This document shows positions 5,563 to 6,462 of a DNA stretch of 6,462 bases, piece by piece; position 1 is the stretch's first letter, and each line of letters starts with the position of its first letter. This stretch comes from Bacillota bacterium. Lineage in GTDB: Bacteria > Bacillota > Clostridia > Oscillospirales > Oscillospiraceae. Location of the stretch: contig JAGFXS010000148.1 of NCBI GenBank assembly GCA_017861415.1, positions 1 to 6,462 of the forward strand, written 5' to 3'. The position numbers were made by a program, and so were the translations under genes. The notes below the pieces were generated by a model. It saw only the letters and a program-made list of their open reading frames with translations. It had not been told where the DNA came from and searched no databases.

Positions 5563-5580
5563 AGAGAGGGGAAGAGGACC

Positions 5581-5910
5581 GTGGCGCGTATGATGAAAAA
5601 GGAGCGCAGCATGGCGCTCTACGAGCACATTGTAAAGCTGGAAACCGTGGAGGAGTGCGTTCGTTTTTTCGAAGATATCTGTGCCATGACAGAGCTTCGA
5701 GCCATAGAGCAGCGCTTCGACGTGGCCCAAATGCTTCATGAAGGAATGGTCTATACGGCGATTCTCAGCCAAACGGGGGCCAGCTCCGCTACGGTGAGCC
5801 GGGTGAATCGTGTGCTTAATTCCGGTACAGGGGCACTGGCCGAACTCATTGAACGGGTCGCTGAAGATAACGCACAAAAGCAGCCCGAAAAAAGCAACAC
5901 GGCAGAATAA
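5581..5910 (+). CDS. YerC/YecD-type TrpR-fold DNA-binding protein
   Basis: This is a protein of about 109 residues matching the YerC/YecD branch of the Trp repressor superfamily. The signature is visible: VEECVRFFEDIC, then ELRAIEQRFDVAQML, then a helix-turn-helix YTAILSQTGASSATVSRVNRVLN in which the TGAS-ATVSRVNR segment is the recognition region. The C-terminal tail is polar (ending EKSNTAE). It would bind DNA as a dimer in the cytoplasm; the ligand of this branch is not known to me, and tryptophan should not be assumed. The GTG at 5581 has GAGAGGGG (5564-5571) 9 nt upstream; ATG codons at 5590 and 5593 are in-frame alternatives that fit homologue lengths about as well. It follows the broken synthetase by 18 bp, so the two were probably co-transcribed. 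It may bind the palindrome at 4031-4057, a guess. Confidence 0.88.
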   Translation: MARMMKKERSMALYEHIVKLETVEECVRFFEDICAMTELRAIEQRFDVAQMLHEGMVYTAILSQTGASSATVSRVNRVLNSGTGALAELIERVAEDNAQKQPEKSNTAE

Positions 5911-5934
5911 CAGTCTCAAAAGAGCATAACATGG

Positions 5935-5968
5935 AGCAGCCGCAGTCCCAATTGGGACTGCGGCTGCT
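5935..5968. terminator. Bidirectional terminator: 34-bp perfect palindrome
   Basis: AGCAGCCGCAGTCCCAA (5935-5951) is followed directly by its exact reverse complement (5952-5968). As RNA it forms a stem of about 15 bp with an AATT tetraloop on either strand. It lies between convergent genes, 24 bp after the YerC stop and 2 bp from the minus-strand stop. Downstream of the plus-strand stem is GTTTATTC, a weak U-tract; the minus-strand side lacks one. Termination or convergent-transcript insulation is the likely role. Confidence 0.8.
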
Positions 5969-5970
5969 GT

Positions 5971-6162
5971 TTATTCTGGAGAGGTATCATCTGCAGTTTT
6001 TGAACCTTTGCGGCGGCGCCACTTGACACTTTCCGTCAGCAGGTATTCAATCTGGCCGTTCAGTGAGCGGAAATCGTCTTGTGCCCAAGCGGAGAGCTCT
6101 TGATACAGAGTATCGGAGATGCGCAGAGGCACCTGTTTCTTTTTATCCTCTGTCTTCGCCAT
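5971..6162 (-). CDS. Arc-like ribbon-helix-helix protein
   Basis: This is a 63-residue small DNA-binding protein. Residues about 10-15 (QVPLRI) form the beta-strand that pairs across the dimer and inserts in the major groove. Residues about 17-30 ([14 protein letters not shown]) form helix A and residues 33-47 ([15 protein letters not shown]) form helix B; the [12 protein letters not shown] turn is characteristic of Arc/MetJ-type proteins in Firmicutes. Both ends are highly charged. The gene starts 9 nt after the stop codon of the SPFH gene, with no Shine-Dalgarno in between (CAATTCCT precedes the ATG), so translation probably depends on coupling to the upstream gene. A GTG further in, preceded by AGAGGA, is a less likely start because it would remove the first strand residues. 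Its target is unknown; it may regulate its own operon. Confidence 0.85.
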   Translation of the reverse strand: MAKTEDKKKQVPLRISDTLYQELSAWAQDDFRSLNGQIEYLLTESVKWRRRKGSKTADDTSPE

Positions 6163-6171
6163 AGGAATTGT

Positions 6172-6462
6172 TTAATACAGAGAGCCGCTGTTGACCACCG
6201 GCTGCGGATCCTTGTTGCCACAGAGGACCACCAGAAGATTGCTGACCATGGCAGCCTTCCGTTCCTCGTCCAGCTCCACAATATGATTTTCACTGAGCTT
6301 GGAAAGCGCGGTCTCCACCATTCCCACAGCACCTTCCACGATCATCTGCCGGGCGTCAATGATGGCGCTGGCCTGCTGGCGCTGCAGCATGGCGGCGGCG
6401 ATTTCCGGCGCGTAGGCCAGGTTTGTAATCCGGGCTTCCACGATTTCCAGACCGGCAATTTC
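6172..6462 (-). CDS. SPFH/band-7 domain protein, C-terminal 96 residues (partial)
   Basis: The reading frame is open from the window edge at 6462 to a TAA at 6172-6174, so only the C-terminal end is present. The visible part begins [20 protein letters not shown] and continues [20 protein letters not shown], the end of the SPFH (stomatin/prohibitin/flotillin) domain and the start of its coiled helical extension. It ends in a short polar tail, PVVNSGSLY. Family members are membrane-anchored scaffold proteins that oligomerise into microdomain-associated cages. The N-terminal membrane segment lies outside the window. An in-frame GTG at 6439-6441 is internal, not the start. The ribbon-helix-helix gene follows immediately, forming a two-gene operon read towards the palindrome at 5935-5968. 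Confidence 0.85.
   Translation of the reverse strand, partial: EIAGLEIVEARITNLAYAPEIAAAMLQRQQASAIIDARQMIVEGAVGMVETALSKLSENHIVELDEERKAAMVSNLLVVLCGNKDPQPVVNSGSLY

Noticed and set aside
4675..5919. Long minus-strand open frame of 414 codons
   Set aside because: It lies antisense to the C-terminal acyl-CoA synthetase part and the YerC gene, both of which carry clear family motifs. Its translation is His/Leu/Gly-rich with no recognisable domain, as expected for a codon-bias shadow.

Overview
The window looks like chromosomal DNA of a Gram-positive, anaerobic Clostridia-type bacterium, probably Oscillospiraceae (Flavonifractor/Intestinimonas/Oscillibacter-like). This rests on AGGAGG-type ribosome binding sites, TTG and GTG starts, a Firmicutes-type Pta, a YerC/TrpR-like protein, and an acyl-CoA synthetase whose motifs resemble those of gut Clostridia. 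The taxonomic call is inference from protein style; no marker gene is present.

Layout. Positions 1-295 hold no gene but end in a strong sigma-A-type promoter (197-225) for a MocR-type GntR/aminotransferase regulator (296-1726, +). A second promoter (1730-1758) and a GC-rich leader hairpin precede a phosphate acetyltransferase gene (1857-2723, +) that lacks about 36 conserved internal residues. A structured intergenic stretch leads to a membrane-anchored protein of unknown function (2875-3354, +), closed by a strong terminator. Next is a small independent unit: a promoter with a CRP/FNR-like palindrome centred near -42, a 57-residue cysteine-rich ORF starting with TTG (3617-3790, +), a perfect 2 x 68 bp tandem duplication and a terminator. 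Then comes a promoter/operator region with an 8-bp-arm palindrome, an AMP-binding acyl-CoA synthetase broken by an internal deletion and frameshift (4109-5562, +), and a YerC-type TrpR-fold regulator 18 bp downstream (5581-5910, +). A 34-bp perfect palindrome separates this from a convergent minus-strand pair: the 3' end of an SPFH/band-7 protein gene (6172-6462, partial) followed by a ribbon-helix-helix protein (5971-6162).

The main theme is local degeneration. The MocR protein carries Gln where the PLP-binding lysine should be. Pta has a clean in-frame internal deletion. The acyl-CoA synthetase has a larger out-of-frame deletion. A 68-bp segment is duplicated without a single difference between copies. 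Either this is a strain accumulating recent indels in fermentative-metabolism genes, or some of these are assembly artefacts; read mapping would decide.

The best candidate for something undescribed is the small cysteine-rich ORF with its own CRP/FNR-like promoter and terminator. Its gene start, promoter geometry and terminator are visible directly; any redox or metal-binding role is inference.
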